Below the pieces are notes generated by a model. The model was not told where the DNA came from, did not search any database, and saw only the letters and a program-made list of their open reading frames with translations. Of a stretch of DNA of 64,000 bases, positions 1 to 9,219 are shown piece after piece. Numbering within the stretch: position 1 is the stretch's first letter; every line of letters begins with the position of its first letter. The translations under genes were made by a program, and so were the position numbers. Source of the DNA: Saccharicrinis carchari. Its GTDB lineage: Bacteria; Bacteroidota; Bacteroidia; Bacteroidales; Marinilabiliaceae. Where the stretch lies: positions 96,823 through 160,822 of the forward strand of contig NZ_FXTB01000009.1 in the NCBI RefSeq assembly GCF_900182605.1. Direction: 5' to 3'.

Positions 1-1
1 G

Positions 2-418
2 TTGTTGCGCTCTGTTTTAGATACCATCTTACATTACACCTCTATGCTTTACCCAAGCCAGGAGCAGGAGCCCAAATTTGGCAAGGGACATTTGTTGGTA
101 AAACGTTTTTATCAATTGGTTGAGGATAATTATCAGAAGAATATAGGTGTAAATCAATATGCAGATCTATTGGCCGTTACCCCTCATCATCTTACCCAAA
201 CGCTCAAGCAGCTAACCGGTCGAACATCTAACGAGGTAATCCGCAGCAAGCAGATATTGGAGGTAAAGCGTTTATTGGTACATTCGGCTCTTTCGGCAAC
301 ACAAATAGCCGATCGTCTTAATTTTGCCGACCAATCCTATTTTACCCGTTTTTTTAGAAAAGCCACAGGCCTTACCCCACTGCAGTTTCGTGAGCATATG
401 CGCAATAGGGTGTTGTAG
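2..418 (+). CDS. AraC-family transcriptional regulator, C-terminal part (cut by window edge)
   Basis: The reading frame is open at the left edge, so only the C-terminal 138 residues are visible and the effector-binding N-terminal domain is missing. What remains is a typical AraC/XylS DNA-binding domain of two helix-turn-helix motifs. The first lies around residues 50-75 (NQYADLLAVTPHHLTQ) and the second around 95-130, ending in the family signature FADQSYFTRFFRKATGLTP. The protein should bind DNA and regulate transcription; its target and ligand cannot be told. The leftmost possible codon is TTG at position 2, but this is most probably not the real start. The next gene is convergent on the minus strand. 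Confidence 0.9.
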   Translation: MLRSVLDTILHYTSMLYPSQEQEPKFGKGHLLVKRFYQLVEDNYQKNIGVNQYADLLAVTPHHLTQTLKQLTGRTSNEVIRSKQILEVKRLLVHSALSATQIADRLNFADQSYFTRFFRKATGLTPLQFREHMRNRVL

Positions 419-536
419 GTTAAGTAAGGATTGGGATAGGGTGTTGGATTTTTGCCGGCTTTCCGAATTAGCTTTGCTCTACCTTGTATCGTGGAATACA
501 AGAAGTGCTCAGGAGGCGGAAGTAATGCCTGTTAAG

Positions 537-3509
537 CTATAGCCAACTCACCATTGCCTTTTGTTTTTCGCCGTCCATAAGTATTTGTAAGGGTTCTTCA
601 AACTCTACATGCGTAAAGTGGGCAGTTTGCCCCACGATACGTTGCTTTTTGAGCACCTCAAAGTTTACGTATTCGTCGGTTTGGTTGTGGTGGATCGAAA
701 AGTAGCCCACATTCATTGAAGTTACATTATGAAAAAAGTGCGATCCCAGGGAGGCCTCCAGCGGAAAATCCTGCAATCCCATTTCAACAATCACCTTAGC
801 ATACGAAATTTGTGACCATAACACGGGTATCCCGGTATATTTGTCGCGTGTTCCCCATCTGCCGGGACCAATAAGTAAATACTCCTTACTATCCTGTTCC
901 ATTTTTTTGTTTAGGAGCGCTATTTCCGAAGCCATCTCATTGGTTTGTATTCGGTTAAACTTTTCAGGAGCCATAAAAATAACATCCTTGATGTGTTCTA
1001 TCCGGCCGTTACCCATACCTTTTTCCGATGCCAATATAACTTTAGCTGTATCTACCTTAGTGAAGTCAATTTTTGCATTGTTTTCTAATCTTATCAGGGG
1101 TTTAATCTGGAGTAGATACAATGTAGGTAGATGATTTTCGGGGTTTAAGTCTACGGCAAATTCAATTTCAACGGGGGCACCCATGGCTTCTTTAAAAAAC
1201 TTTAGCAGCAGTTCCAGGCTTTTGGATAAAGGGATATAGTCGTATTTTAATATATTGGCAAAATTGACGATGCGTGGTCCCTTGGCATCCAGGTTGTTGG
1301 TGATGCGATCGTAATTATAATCGTAAACAGAGGCGCAGTAACGCAGGTTGCCGTCCTCTTCTGCTTCTTTCATGGGTAGTTTGCGTATAAAAGAATCTTC
1401 GTTCAGCTTTTTTATATCGTATTCGTTTACTTCCAGGTCGAGGGCATAGAAGTAGGACTGGGAATCTTTTACCTGATCTTGTATGGAGTTGAGCTCAAGG
1501 TTAGGAAATTTAGGACAGAAACGCCATGCCTTTTCGCCACCTACCACATATTTACCGAGTCCCACGCCCAAAACGGCAAAACCATCTTCGGGTTTCATGT
1601 ACGAAAAAGGATAGTAGTTATAGCTTTGCGCAATACCGCTTATGTGTGGATAAAACCGGTTATGCGCTGTCTCGCCCACAATTTTTTGGATGATAACCGC
1701 CATTTTTTCTTCTTCTATTTTGTAGTTAACGGCCTCAAAATAAGCCCTTGCCGATGGTCTGAAGATAGAGGCGTAAACAAGTTTTATAGCTGTAATAAGG
1801 TGTTCCAGACGAACCTCAATATCGGGGTGGTTGTTCGGAAGCATAAAGGTTTCGTATACCCCTGCAAAAGGTTGGAGCAGGGAGTCCTCGAAGAGACCGG
1901 AGGAACGCACGGCCAATGGCTCGTTGATGACCGAAACATATTTGCGGAGTTTGTTTTTAAGTTTATCGGTAAAGGTAGCCCTAATAAAAAGCTCTCGCAC
2001 GCTGTCGTACTTTTGCTCTACATAAATTTGGCGGTATAAGTTGTTTCGTTCAATAAATTCGCTGAATTCATCGGCACCTACGATGGCGGTGGTGGGTATG
2101 CGTATGGCCAGGTCAGGTAATATTTTTTTAAAGTCGATGTTCTCCACAAAATGGCATAAAAAGGCGAGTCCCCGGCCTTTGCCACCAAAGCTGCCTTCGC
2201 CAATGCGGGTAATATAACGATTACTGTTGATCAAGGAAGATTCAAATAATACCACGCGTCCGCGCAGCCTTTTTAATTTCACTTGCTCAAATACGCGCAG
2301 AATAGCCTGCCGTAATTTATTGGAACTGTCAAAATCTTCAATCTTATAAGGGCGTAGCCGTTTAGCCATGTTTATTTCGCCACGAGCCATCAGCCAGGTG
2401 CTTATGCCGTTTCGTTTGGCATGGTATAATAGCGACTCCGCTGATACGGTTTTTATGCACTCGTTAAATTCTTTTAGGTTGCGAGCTACCGAAACGGTCA
2501 TCCCCCTGGAGTTTTTAAATACAAAGTTGCCAAAGCCCAATTTAACATGAATAAAGTCGTAGATGTCCTGCGATAAGGATTCAGAATTTTTGTCGATAAA
2601 ATCGGCACCAATAGCTTTGGCTCTCTCGGCATTGCAAGGATCCGAAGATTGTAACAGCGCGGGCAGGCTGGTTTTAGATTTTACATAGCGTATAAGATCC
2701 ACACCGGCATCTTCATCGGGGACTCCATTGCGGTTGTATTTAACATCTGAGATAACACATATCAGATATTCGCGGTATTTTTCTACTATTTCTATGGCAT
2801 CCTCATAGTTGCTTACCAGTAACACCTTAGGGCGAGCCCGCATTTTAAGAATTTTGTGCAGCTGGTCGTATCCTTCCTCGGCTAATACTGCCTGGGTCTG
2901 TTTCATTATGATGGAGTACAGCAAGGGCAGATAACGGGTGTAATATTTTTGCGAATCTTCAACTAAAAGTATAATTCTTACATCACCTATTTTGGTGTCC
3001 TTGTCGGCGTTCATTTTATCTTCAACGTATTTTATCATCGCTAAAAACACCTTGGAATCGCCGTTCCACACAAATACTTTGTCTATATATTTTACGTTGG
3101 GCCCTGACTCGTCGAAAAACCGAAGATCGCTGTTGTTGTTTACCATAGCGAGCAAGGGCATCTTAGGCACTTTTTGTTTTATTTTTTTGCTAATGGCCAC
3201 GGGTGTTTTTTTATCCAGCCCCGCCATCAGAATTACCATGTCAAAATGCCTTTTTTCCATGAGCTCCATAGCTTCATCGCCATTTGATGCCGAAGTGATG
3301 CGTGGTGCCGTAAATAGGTTAAGTTGCAAAAATTCGCCATAAATACGGTCGAAAAACCGGCCTTCGCGTACGATGGAATAAGCATCGTAATGGTTGGCAA
3401 TCAGCAACACCTCTTTTGCTTTATACTCCATCAGCTCCGGGAAAATATCCTGGTCGCTTTTCTTCCGCTTATAAACCTGACTTAATGTTTGCTCTTTTTC
3501 GTTTCCCAT
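537..3509 (-). CDS. Receiver-domain / PEP-pyruvate-binding (PPDK N-terminal) fusion protein
   Basis: This 990-residue protein has three parts. Residues about 32-165 form a receiver-like fold that lacks a clear phosphoacceptor Asp (the strand ends DMVILM). Residues about 177-325 form a second receiver with the acidic VEDS at 183-186 and a plausible phosphoacceptor Asp at 255 (CVISDVKY). From about residue 436 there is a PEP/pyruvate-binding ATP-grasp domain of the PPDK/PEP-synthase type, with IGEGSFGGKGRGLAFL and the nucleotide-binding AVRSSGLFEDS. The phosphohistidine swivel domain and the TIM-barrel PEP domain of true PEP synthase or PPDK are absent. It is therefore unlikely to be a complete PEP synthase; a signalling or phosphotransfer role is inference. 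A possible minus-strand -7 box TAAATTTG lies at 3550-3557. Confidence 0.85.
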   Translation of the reverse strand: MGNEKEQTLSQVYKRKKSDQDIFPELMEYKAKEVLLIANHYDAYSIVREGRFFDRIYGEFLQLNLFTAPRITSASNGDEAMELMEKRHFDMVILMAGLDKKTPVAISKKIKQKVPKMPLLAMVNNNSDLRFFDESGPNVKYIDKVFVWNGDSKVFLAMIKYVEDKMNADKDTKIGDVRIILLVEDSQKYYTRYLPLLYSIIMKQTQAVLAEEGYDQLHKILKMRARPKVLLVSNYEDAIEIVEKYREYLICVISDVKYNRNGVPDEDAGVDLIRYVKSKTSLPALLQSSDPCNAERAKAIGADFIDKNSESLSQDIYDFIHVKLGFGNFVFKNSRGMTVSVARNLKEFNECIKTVSAESLLYHAKRNGISTWLMARGEINMAKRLRPYKIEDFDSSNKLRQAILRVFEQVKLKRLRGRVVLFESSLINSNRYITRIGEGSFGGKGRGLAFLCHFVENIDFKKILPDLAIRIPTTAIVGADEFSEFIERNNLYRQIYVEQKYDSVRELFIRATFTDKLKNKLRKYVSVINEPLAVRSSGLFEDSLLQPFAGVYETFMLPNNHPDIEVRLEHLITAIKLVYASIFRPSARAYFEAVNYKIEEEKMAVIIQKIVGETAHNRFYPHISGIAQSYNYYPFSYMKPEDGFAVLGVGLGKYVVGGEKAWRFCPKFPNLELNSIQDQVKDSQSYFYALDLEVNEYDIKKLNEDSFIRKLPMKEAEEDGNLRYCASVYDYNYDRITNNLDAKGPRIVNFANILKYDYIPLSKSLELLLKFFKEAMGAPVEIEFAVDLNPENHLPTLYLLQIKPLIRLENNAKIDFTKVDTAKVILASEKGMGNGRIEHIKDVIFMAPEKFNRIQTNEMASEIALLNKKMEQDSKEYLLIGPGRWGTRDKYTGIPVLWSQISYAKVIVEMGLQDFPLEASLGSHFFHNVTSMNVGYFSIHHNQTDEYVNFEVLKKQRIVGQTAHFTHVEFEEPLQILMDGEKQKAMVSWL

Positions 3510-3691
3510 TTTAAACTGCGTTTTATGGTGGCCAAGGTAGCAAATTAGGCAAATTTATGGGAATAGCTTAGGAAAAATAAACACAAAAGTGAGGGATGAC
3601 CTTTTTTACCTGAAAAATTCATCCATTTTTCACTGACAGAAGCGCAGCACCGCTTATGATTGCAGACACTTTTTTGAGGCTTAAACTTATG

Positions 3692-3724
3692 CTGCCCTAC
3701 TCATAAATTTTATAAATAGGGCAG
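3692..3724 (-). terminator. Hairpin downstream of the aminopeptidase P gene
   Basis: An 8-bp perfect stem (CTGCCCTA at 3692-3699, TAGGGCAG at 3717-3724) encloses a 17-base AT-rich loop. It sits 8 bases past the stop codon of the minus-strand peptidase gene. No clear T-run follows on the minus strand, so termination is plausible but unproven. Confidence 0.35.
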
Positions 3725-3731
3725 TTTAAAC

Positions 3732-5126
3732 TCAAGCTCCTGATTTTACCATATGCTCTACATCTTCGGGATTAATGGGAATACGCTCACCCAGAATTCT
3801 GTTTCCCGTTTCGGTAATTAAGATGTCATCTTCTAACCTTATCCCTCCAAATGTTTTATACGATTCCAGTTTATCGTAGTTGATATAGGCGGTATGTTTT
3901 CCTTTGGCTTTCCATTGATCAATTAAAGCCGGTATAAAATAAATACCCGGTTCGTTGGTCACTACAAAGTTAGGTTCTAGCCTGCGCCCCAGGCGTAAAG
4001 CTGCCAGGCCAAACTGCGTACTGCGCGGCGTTTCCTCGTCGTAGCCCACCAGCGTGTCGCCATAATCTTCCATGTCGTGTACGTCCAGGCCAATCATATG
4101 ACCTAGGCCATGCGGCATAAATAAGGCATGTGCACCGGCAGCAACCGCTTCGTCCACATCGCCCCTCATCAAGCCCAGGTCTTTAAGTCCGGATGCAATG
4201 GTACGCGCTGCCAACAAATGCACCTCTTTATACGTAATGCCGGGTCGACTCGCTGCCAGTGCCTTGTTGTTGGCATCGAATACGATCTGATAAATTTCTT
4301 TTTGTTTTTGCGTAAACATTCCCCCCACGGGTGAGGTGCGGGTATGGTCCGTGGCATAATGGAGCGGCGATTCGCTGCCTGCATCCAGTAATAACAGGTC
4401 GCCTAGCTTTAGGGTATTACCATGATAATGGTTATGCAGGGTTTCGCCACGCACCGAACAGATAACAGGGAAGGAAACCATCCCACCTCCCGACATGGAT
4501 ATGCCTTCAACTATACCGGTTATTTCCTGCTCTGTAATTCCGGGTTGTGCCATTTTCATCGCAGTGGTATGCATGCGGTAGGCCGTTTGCATGTGGCGTT
4601 CCATTTCTTCTATTTCGCAGGGTTCCTTTATGGATCGCAAGGCAATACAGGCATTTATCAATGGGAGCGAGGCTTGATTTTTTACCTGTGCCGGCAGAAT
4701 ATTTAAGAGCTCACTGAGTACAATGATATTTTTTCCTCTGTAGGGCGGGGTGAAATGAATTTTACGCCCTTGCAACAGCGCCTTACCGATGATATCTTTC
4801 AGCTTGGCAAAAGGGTGGGTTTGCGAAATGCCTGCCTTGGCCGCATTTTGTTTTAAGGTAGGCTGAGGACCCATCCATATAATATCATCTATGGTAAAGT
4901 CGTCCCCAAACAATATTTCTTCGCCACTTTCAAAGTCGATAAGTCCGGCCAGGCCCGGATAATCCAATCCGAAGAAATACAAAAAAGTACTGTCCTGTCT
5001 AAAATGGTAGGTGTTGTTTGTATAATTCATACTGGCATCTACATTGCCCATAAAAAGGGCGATGCCGGTATTTAATTTAGATTTTAAACGATGGCGGCGT
5101 TTGGTATAAGTATTTATTGAAAACAT
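3732..5126 (-). CDS. Xaa-Pro aminopeptidase (aminopeptidase P, M24B family)
   Basis: This cytoplasmic metallopeptidase removes an N-terminal residue ahead of proline. The N-terminal half is a creatinase/AMP_N-like domain and the C-terminal half is the pita-bread M24 domain. All five expected metal ligands are present: Asp in LLLLDAGSE, Asp in YATDHTRT, His in HGLGHMIGLDVHD, Glu in NEPGIYF and Glu in IRLEDDI. The start is set at MFSINTYTKRRHR (ATG at 5124-5126). The frame stays open to 5183, but the extra 19 residues are hydrophobic and not family-like. The protein is then 464 residues, normal for bacterial PepP. It is divergent from the esterase gene at 5261. Confidence 0.9.
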   Translation of the reverse strand: MFSINTYTKRRHRLKSKLNTGIALFMGNVDASMNYTNNTYHFRQDSTFLYFFGLDYPGLAGLIDFESGEEILFGDDFTIDDIIWMGPQPTLKQNAAKAGISQTHPFAKLKDIIGKALLQGRKIHFTPPYRGKNIIVLSELLNILPAQVKNQASLPLINACIALRSIKEPCEIEEMERHMQTAYRMHTTAMKMAQPGITEQEITGIVEGISMSGGGMVSFPVICSVRGETLHNHYHGNTLKLGDLLLLDAGSESPLHYATDHTRTSPVGGMFTQKQKEIYQIVFDANNKALAASRPGITYKEVHLLAARTIASGLKDLGLMRGDVDEAVAAGAHALFMPHGLGHMIGLDVHDMEDYGDTLVGYDEETPRSTQFGLAALRLGRRLEPNFVVTNEPGIYFIPALIDQWKAKGKHTAYINYDKLESYKTFGGIRLEDDILITETGNRILGERIPINPEDVEHMVKSGA

Positions 5127-5260
5127 AGTATAAAATTTTAGCACAAGATAAAAAAGGAATGTCAAAAAATACATGTGATACATCAGTATTGCTTATATTT
5201 AAGCAGTCGATTTAAACCGAGATGTAATTGTATCGAGTAATTTTTAATCAAATAATTATA

Positions 5261-6046
5261 ATGAGAACACTGACCATAATCCTAAGTTCAATCATGTTTA
5301 CGATGATGGGCGTTTTAAATGCACAAAATTCAGATGCCTTTATAAAAAAGGAATTTGTTAAGGATGGAGCTACATTAAAGTATAATATTCTCTATCCTCA
5401 AAAGATGAAATCCGGGAAAAAATATCCCCTGGTATTGTTTCTTCATGGATCCGGTGAGCGAGGTACCGATAATCAAAAGCAGCTCACCCATGGATCAGCA
5501 CTATTTTTGAAAGAGGAGCTTAGAAAAAAGTATCCTGCCGTTGTACTTTTTCCACAATGTCCGCCAAAGGTGATGTGGACGCACCGGAAAAAGGAAAAGT
5601 CACCCACAGGGGATTGGGAATTCGAATTCCCCCTTGGACAGCAACCCACCCTGCCTGCCTTTTTGGTGAATGAGTTGGTAGATGAATGGTTAGCTTCGGG
5701 TAAGATAGATACGCGCAGGGTTTATATTATGGGCTTATCTATGGGAGGGATTGGTGCACTGGACTTTTTGTATCGATGGCCTGAGAAATATGCTGCTGCC
5801 AATGTTATATGTGGTGGCCATGATCCCCAATTGGTTTCTGCCTATCAGCATGTTCCCATTTGGTTTTTTCATGGTGCTAAAGATGATGTGGTGCCGCCCT
5901 TGTATTCGCGCCAAATATACGAAGAACACAAAAAATGGAATGCGAAAACAAAATATACCCTTTATCCGGAGGCTAATCACAATAGCTGGGATCCGGCTTT
6001 TGCTGAACCCCATTTTTTAAAGTGGTTGTTTAAGCAGAAAAAGTAA
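5261..6046 (+). CDS. Secreted alpha/beta-hydrolase (carboxylesterase/PHB-depolymerase-like)
   Basis: The 261-residue protein begins with a Sec signal peptide (MRTLTIILSSIMFTMMGVLNAQ, a run of hydrophobic residues ending in the Bacteroidota-typical A-Q). The mature part is an alpha/beta hydrolase with oxyanion motif LFLHGSGERG, nucleophile elbow GLSMGG, an acid in HGAKDDVVPP and a His in EANHNSW. These are the expected Ser-Asp-His triad. It probably cleaves an ester of a polysaccharide or lipid in the periplasm or outside the cell; the substrate is not deducible. ATG 5261 is chosen over the earlier in-frame codon at 5228 because it directly precedes the signal peptide. Confidence 0.85.
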   Translation: MRTLTIILSSIMFTMMGVLNAQNSDAFIKKEFVKDGATLKYNILYPQKMKSGKKYPLVLFLHGSGERGTDNQKQLTHGSALFLKEELRKKYPAVVLFPQCPPKVMWTHRKKEKSPTGDWEFEFPLGQQPTLPAFLVNELVDEWLASGKIDTRRVYIMGLSMGGIGALDFLYRWPEKYAAANVICGGHDPQLVSAYQHVPIWFFHGAKDDVVPPLYSRQIYEEHKKWNAKTKYTLYPEANHNSWDPAFAEPHFLKWLFKQKK

Positions 6047-6087
6047 GGTAGCTAATAGAGGATGCTTTAAAAGAACAGTTTCGCAAA

Positions 6088-6135
6088 GGGGGCTGTATTG
6101 GCTTATAGTTGGTATAAGATTATACCAAAGTGCCC
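6088..6135. terminator. Nested hairpin between convergent esterase and sensor kinase genes
   Basis: TTGGTATAA at 6109-6117 and TTATACCAA at 6120-6128 form a perfect 9-bp stem with a 2-base loop. GGGGC upstream and GCCCC downstream can close a larger outer stem. No T-run is present. It lies between two convergent genes and may act as a structured 3' end for either. Confidence 0.35.
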
Positions 6136-6221
6136 CAATGAGTCAGGGATTTGCTTGAACATATAAATCACACGGAAAGTCAGCGACGTTTTAAAGATAA
6201 CTGCGTATTAGCTTTAAATTC

Positions 6222-8681
6222 TTATTGGGGAAAAGCAGGGATCGTAAAATAAAAAGTACTGCCCTTTCCGGGTTCCGACTCTAACCAAATATTACCGTTT
6301 AACATTTCAACAAAAGCTTTTGAAATGGCCAGACCCAGTCCGGTGCCCTCTTGGGGGAATGCCTGTTCGGCCTGTACAAATCGTTCGAAGATGTAGGGTT
6401 GTCTGTCTTTTTTTATCCCCAATCCGCTGTCCTCAACAAAAAACCTGATATTATCGCCTTTTGTTTCAAAGCCAAATTTCACATGTCCTGAATGGGTAAA
6501 TTTAATGGCGTTTTTTACCAAATTGGTTAGTATGGCCTGTATTTTTTCCTGATCGGTATAGCATTCTGTTTCTTGGTCGATACTTATTTCGAACCGCAAA
6601 TTTTTTTTGTATGCCTCGTGCTGTAATAGTTTGTGGGTCAACCGTACCTGCTGGCTTAGGTTAACCATTGTATTGCGCACCGTCATCTGCCCTGACTCAA
6701 TTTTTGAGATATCAATAATGTCGTTGATAATGCTTAGCAAGAGTTGTCCGCCGTGGTCGATAATGTTAATGTATGCTTCCCTTTCCTTCTCATTGGGTTG
6801 CGATTGCTTCAGTAAATCGGTAAAGCCCAGGATGGCGTTCATGGGTGTACGTATCTCGTGGCTCATATTGGCCAGGAATGCTGTTTTTAAACGGTCGCTT
6901 TCTTCGGCCTTTTTCTTGGCTTTACTAAGGGCTTCTTCTTGCAGCTTTCGTTCTGTTATATCCTCCAGAAAGCTAAGACTTGCCGGCTTACCTTCCCAAA
7001 TAAACCGTACCGTATTTATTTCTATCCATTTAAACTCAAGCGCTTTGTTAAGCGCCCTAAAAGTGAGTACTACAGGGGCTTTTTCATTTTTTGAAATATG
7101 CTTAAGACTTGCTTTCAATAATGGCTTATCTTCGGGGTGTACAATTTTGTATATAGATGTGCCGGTCAATTGATCCGGCTGATAACCCAAAGTAGCTGTA
7201 ATGCGCTTGTTCACATATTTACAAAGCCCACCCTGTTCCACGAGTATAACCTCACCCGCATTTTCTACCAGTTGCCTATATCGCAACTGGCTCTCTTTTA
7301 ACGCAGTTTTTTGCTGCTCTAATTCGCTGTTTTTATGTTTTAATAATAGATTATTTTTATTTTTTAACCGGTATGCAATATAAATAACAATTGAAGTCAT
7401 AAAAACTGCCAGCAAAATTAATAAGGCAGTCATCTTAATAGCAAAAATCCTTTGCTCCTCCAAATATTTCAGTTCCTCTTCCTTTTTACTGAAATTGTAT
7501 TGGGCTTCAATATGTTTTACGTTCTGTTTATTTTGCAAACTTTGCATGCTGTCCTTCAATAGCGAAAGGAGCATGTAATCGCGATATGCTTTTTCGTAAT
7601 TTCTTTCGAGTGTGTAAAGTTCTGAGGAGTGCTGATAATTTTCCGTAATGAGTTCTATGTTATTCAGTTCTTTGGCTATGTCCCTCGCCCAATCAAGGTG
7701 CAAGCGGGCTTTGGCATAGTTACCCAACTGAATGAGCGTGCCTCCGATGTTATTGTACAACAGAGCAATATCTTTTGGATGGCATGATTTTTTTCTAAGG
7801 CTCAAGGATTTTTGGTAATACTCCAGTGCCTTCGTGTGTTGCTCCAGGCTACCATAAACAGAACCTATGTTGTTATAAGTTACGGCTATTCCAATCGTAT
7901 TGTTAAGTTCTTCTTTAAATTGTAGCGACTGCAATAAATAATCAAGGGCTTTTTGGTGCTGGTTTAAATCTTTATAAACAATACCAATGTTGTTCAACGT
8001 TTTTGCTGTGCTAATCGTGTCGTTATATTCTTCCTTTAATTTTAATGACTGTTCAAGGTACTGTAGCGATTTGTTATGGTCTCCTAATTTTCGAAACAAG
8101 ATGCCTATGTTGTTCAATGTTTTGGAGAGTCCGGATTTATCGCCTATTTCGTTTTTTAATTGCACCGCTTGCAGGTAATAATCCAGCGCTTTGTCGTATT
8201 GTTTTAAGTGCCGATAAGCGATACCGATATTGTTTAAATTTTTTACACACCCTTGTTTGTTTTTTGATTCTTCGTTTAAGTTTCTGGCCTGTTGGTAGTA
8301 CTGCAAAGCCTGGTCGTATTTATTCAGTTGTCGCTGAAGGATGCCGATGTAGTTAAGCGATTCTGCAATTTTGGGCTTATCATTGGTTTTTTCAATCTCG
8401 GCCAGCGCTTCAAAGCCATATTCGAGCGCCTTGTTGTATTCGCATGATGCTCGGTACGCCTTACTGGTATTAAGAAGTGCGTAGGCTCTTTGAATGTGTG
8501 TTTGTTTGTTCGAAAGCTTTGTTTGTACAGTTTCGTTTTTCACTTGCGCCCTTATATCGCTAAAATGGAGTGCACAACAAAGTAAGCTTAAACAAAAAAA
8601 GCTTTGTAGTTTAACGGTTCGTATATTGGATAATTTGGATGAGATTAATAGGGAAAAATACAGAAATATCTTGGCAGGCAT
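6222..8681 (-). CDS. TPR-containing membrane sensor histidine kinase with PAS domain
   Basis: An N-terminal signal/anchor segment (LQSFFCLSLLCC...AQ) is followed by eight consecutive TPRs of exactly 40 residues each, many beginning LNNIGI. Next come one transmembrane helix (ALLILLAVFMTSIVIYIAY), a coiled coil, a PAS domain, a HisKA dimerisation domain with phospho-His in FLANMSHEIRTPMNAILGF, and a HATPase_c domain with NLVKNAIKF, DSGLGI and GTGLGLAISKAF. The TPRs should lie in the periplasm and the kinase in the cytoplasm. No receiver domain is fused and no response regulator gene is adjacent, so the partner is unknown. ATG 8681 is the last start before the signal segment; the frame is open to 8792, giving a longer alternative of 856 residues. 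Confidence 0.88.
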   Translation of the reverse strand: MPAKIFLYFSLLISSKLSNIRTVKLQSFFCLSLLCCALHFSDIRAQVKNETVQTKLSNKQTHIQRAYALLNTSKAYRASCEYNKALEYGFEALAEIEKTNDKPKIAESLNYIGILQRQLNKYDQALQYYQQARNLNEESKNKQGCVKNLNNIGIAYRHLKQYDKALDYYLQAVQLKNEIGDKSGLSKTLNNIGILFRKLGDHNKSLQYLEQSLKLKEEYNDTISTAKTLNNIGIVYKDLNQHQKALDYLLQSLQFKEELNNTIGIAVTYNNIGSVYGSLEQHTKALEYYQKSLSLRKKSCHPKDIALLYNNIGGTLIQLGNYAKARLHLDWARDIAKELNNIELITENYQHSSELYTLERNYEKAYRDYMLLSLLKDSMQSLQNKQNVKHIEAQYNFSKKEEELKYLEEQRIFAIKMTALLILLAVFMTSIVIYIAYRLKNKNNLLLKHKNSELEQQKTALKESQLRYRQLVENAGEVILVEQGGLCKYVNKRITATLGYQPDQLTGTSIYKIVHPEDKPLLKASLKHISKNEKAPVVLTFRALNKALEFKWIEINTVRFIWEGKPASLSFLEDITERKLQEEALSKAKKKAEESDRLKTAFLANMSHEIRTPMNAILGFTDLLKQSQPNEKEREAYINIIDHGGQLLLSIINDIIDISKIESGQMTVRNTMVNLSQQVRLTHKLLQHEAYKKNLRFEISIDQETECYTDQEKIQAILTNLVKNAIKFTHSGHVKFGFETKGDNIRFFVEDSGLGIKKDRQPYIFERFVQAEQAFPQEGTGLGLAISKAFVEMLNGNIWLESEPGKGSTFYFTIPAFPQ

Positions 8682-8792
8682 TAAAATTCTTACATATTTT
8701 TTATTGTACAAACAAATACCAAAACCTTTTTTTAAAATCTCAGAATTGGAAGCACTAATAACAATAATGCGGCCATACGCAGTTACTTTCAT

Positions 8793-9219
8793 ATTGTAGT
8801 TTTGCCTGTTTGATTCCTAAGAACAGTTTAATGAATAATTGCGAATTCGTAGAAATAATTACGAATTTGAAACAATTGACTATACGGTACGGTGGGTTTG
8901 GTGTTCGAGGATTTTGTCCAAAGCGAAAATATAATATAGCAAGACGCTTTTTTTAGGGATAAACATACTTAAGGATGGGTAAAAAAAAATCCGAAGACGC
9001 TAGTGCATCTTCGGATTATTTCAGATTTATTCGTTTTTAAATAAACAGGTGTCAGTATGTCTGCCAACACGTTCTAAGTCCCTAATAGCAGTACCTAAAA
9101 GCCCTTAATGGTGATAAGCCTCCACCAGGGAATGCGGGGTAATTGTGTTGCGATTTAAAAATAGAAGTCTTCTGGCATACATTTTTTAAATAACAGTGAG
9201 TATGCTCATATTTCAATTT
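8793..9219. other. Non-coding interval between fabD and the sensor kinase
   Basis: No credible gene is seen in these 427 bases. They contain a direct repeat of AATTRCGAATT (8837-8847 and 8857-8867, 20-base period) upstream of the kinase gene, and the fabD terminator at 8981-9015. About 200 bases of probable fabD 3' untranslated region lie between 9016 and 9219. Confidence 0.6.
8981..9015 (-). terminator. Rho-independent terminator of fabD
   Basis: Read on the minus strand, an 8-bp perfect stem (TCCGAAGA at 8990-8997 with TCTTCGGA at 9008-9015) is followed directly by a run of nine T. It lies about 200 bases beyond the fabD stop codon. Confidence 0.8.

Noticed and set aside
1479..2039. 186-codon open frame on the plus strand
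   Set aside because: It lies wholly inside the receiver/PEP-binding gene on the other strand, which has clear domains. It is an antisense shadow.
8919..8954. Plus-strand hairpin AAAGCG...CGCTTT with a T-run
   Set aside because: The stem is only 6 bp with a 20-base or longer loop, and no plus-strand gene precedes it. It could be chance in AT-rich DNA.
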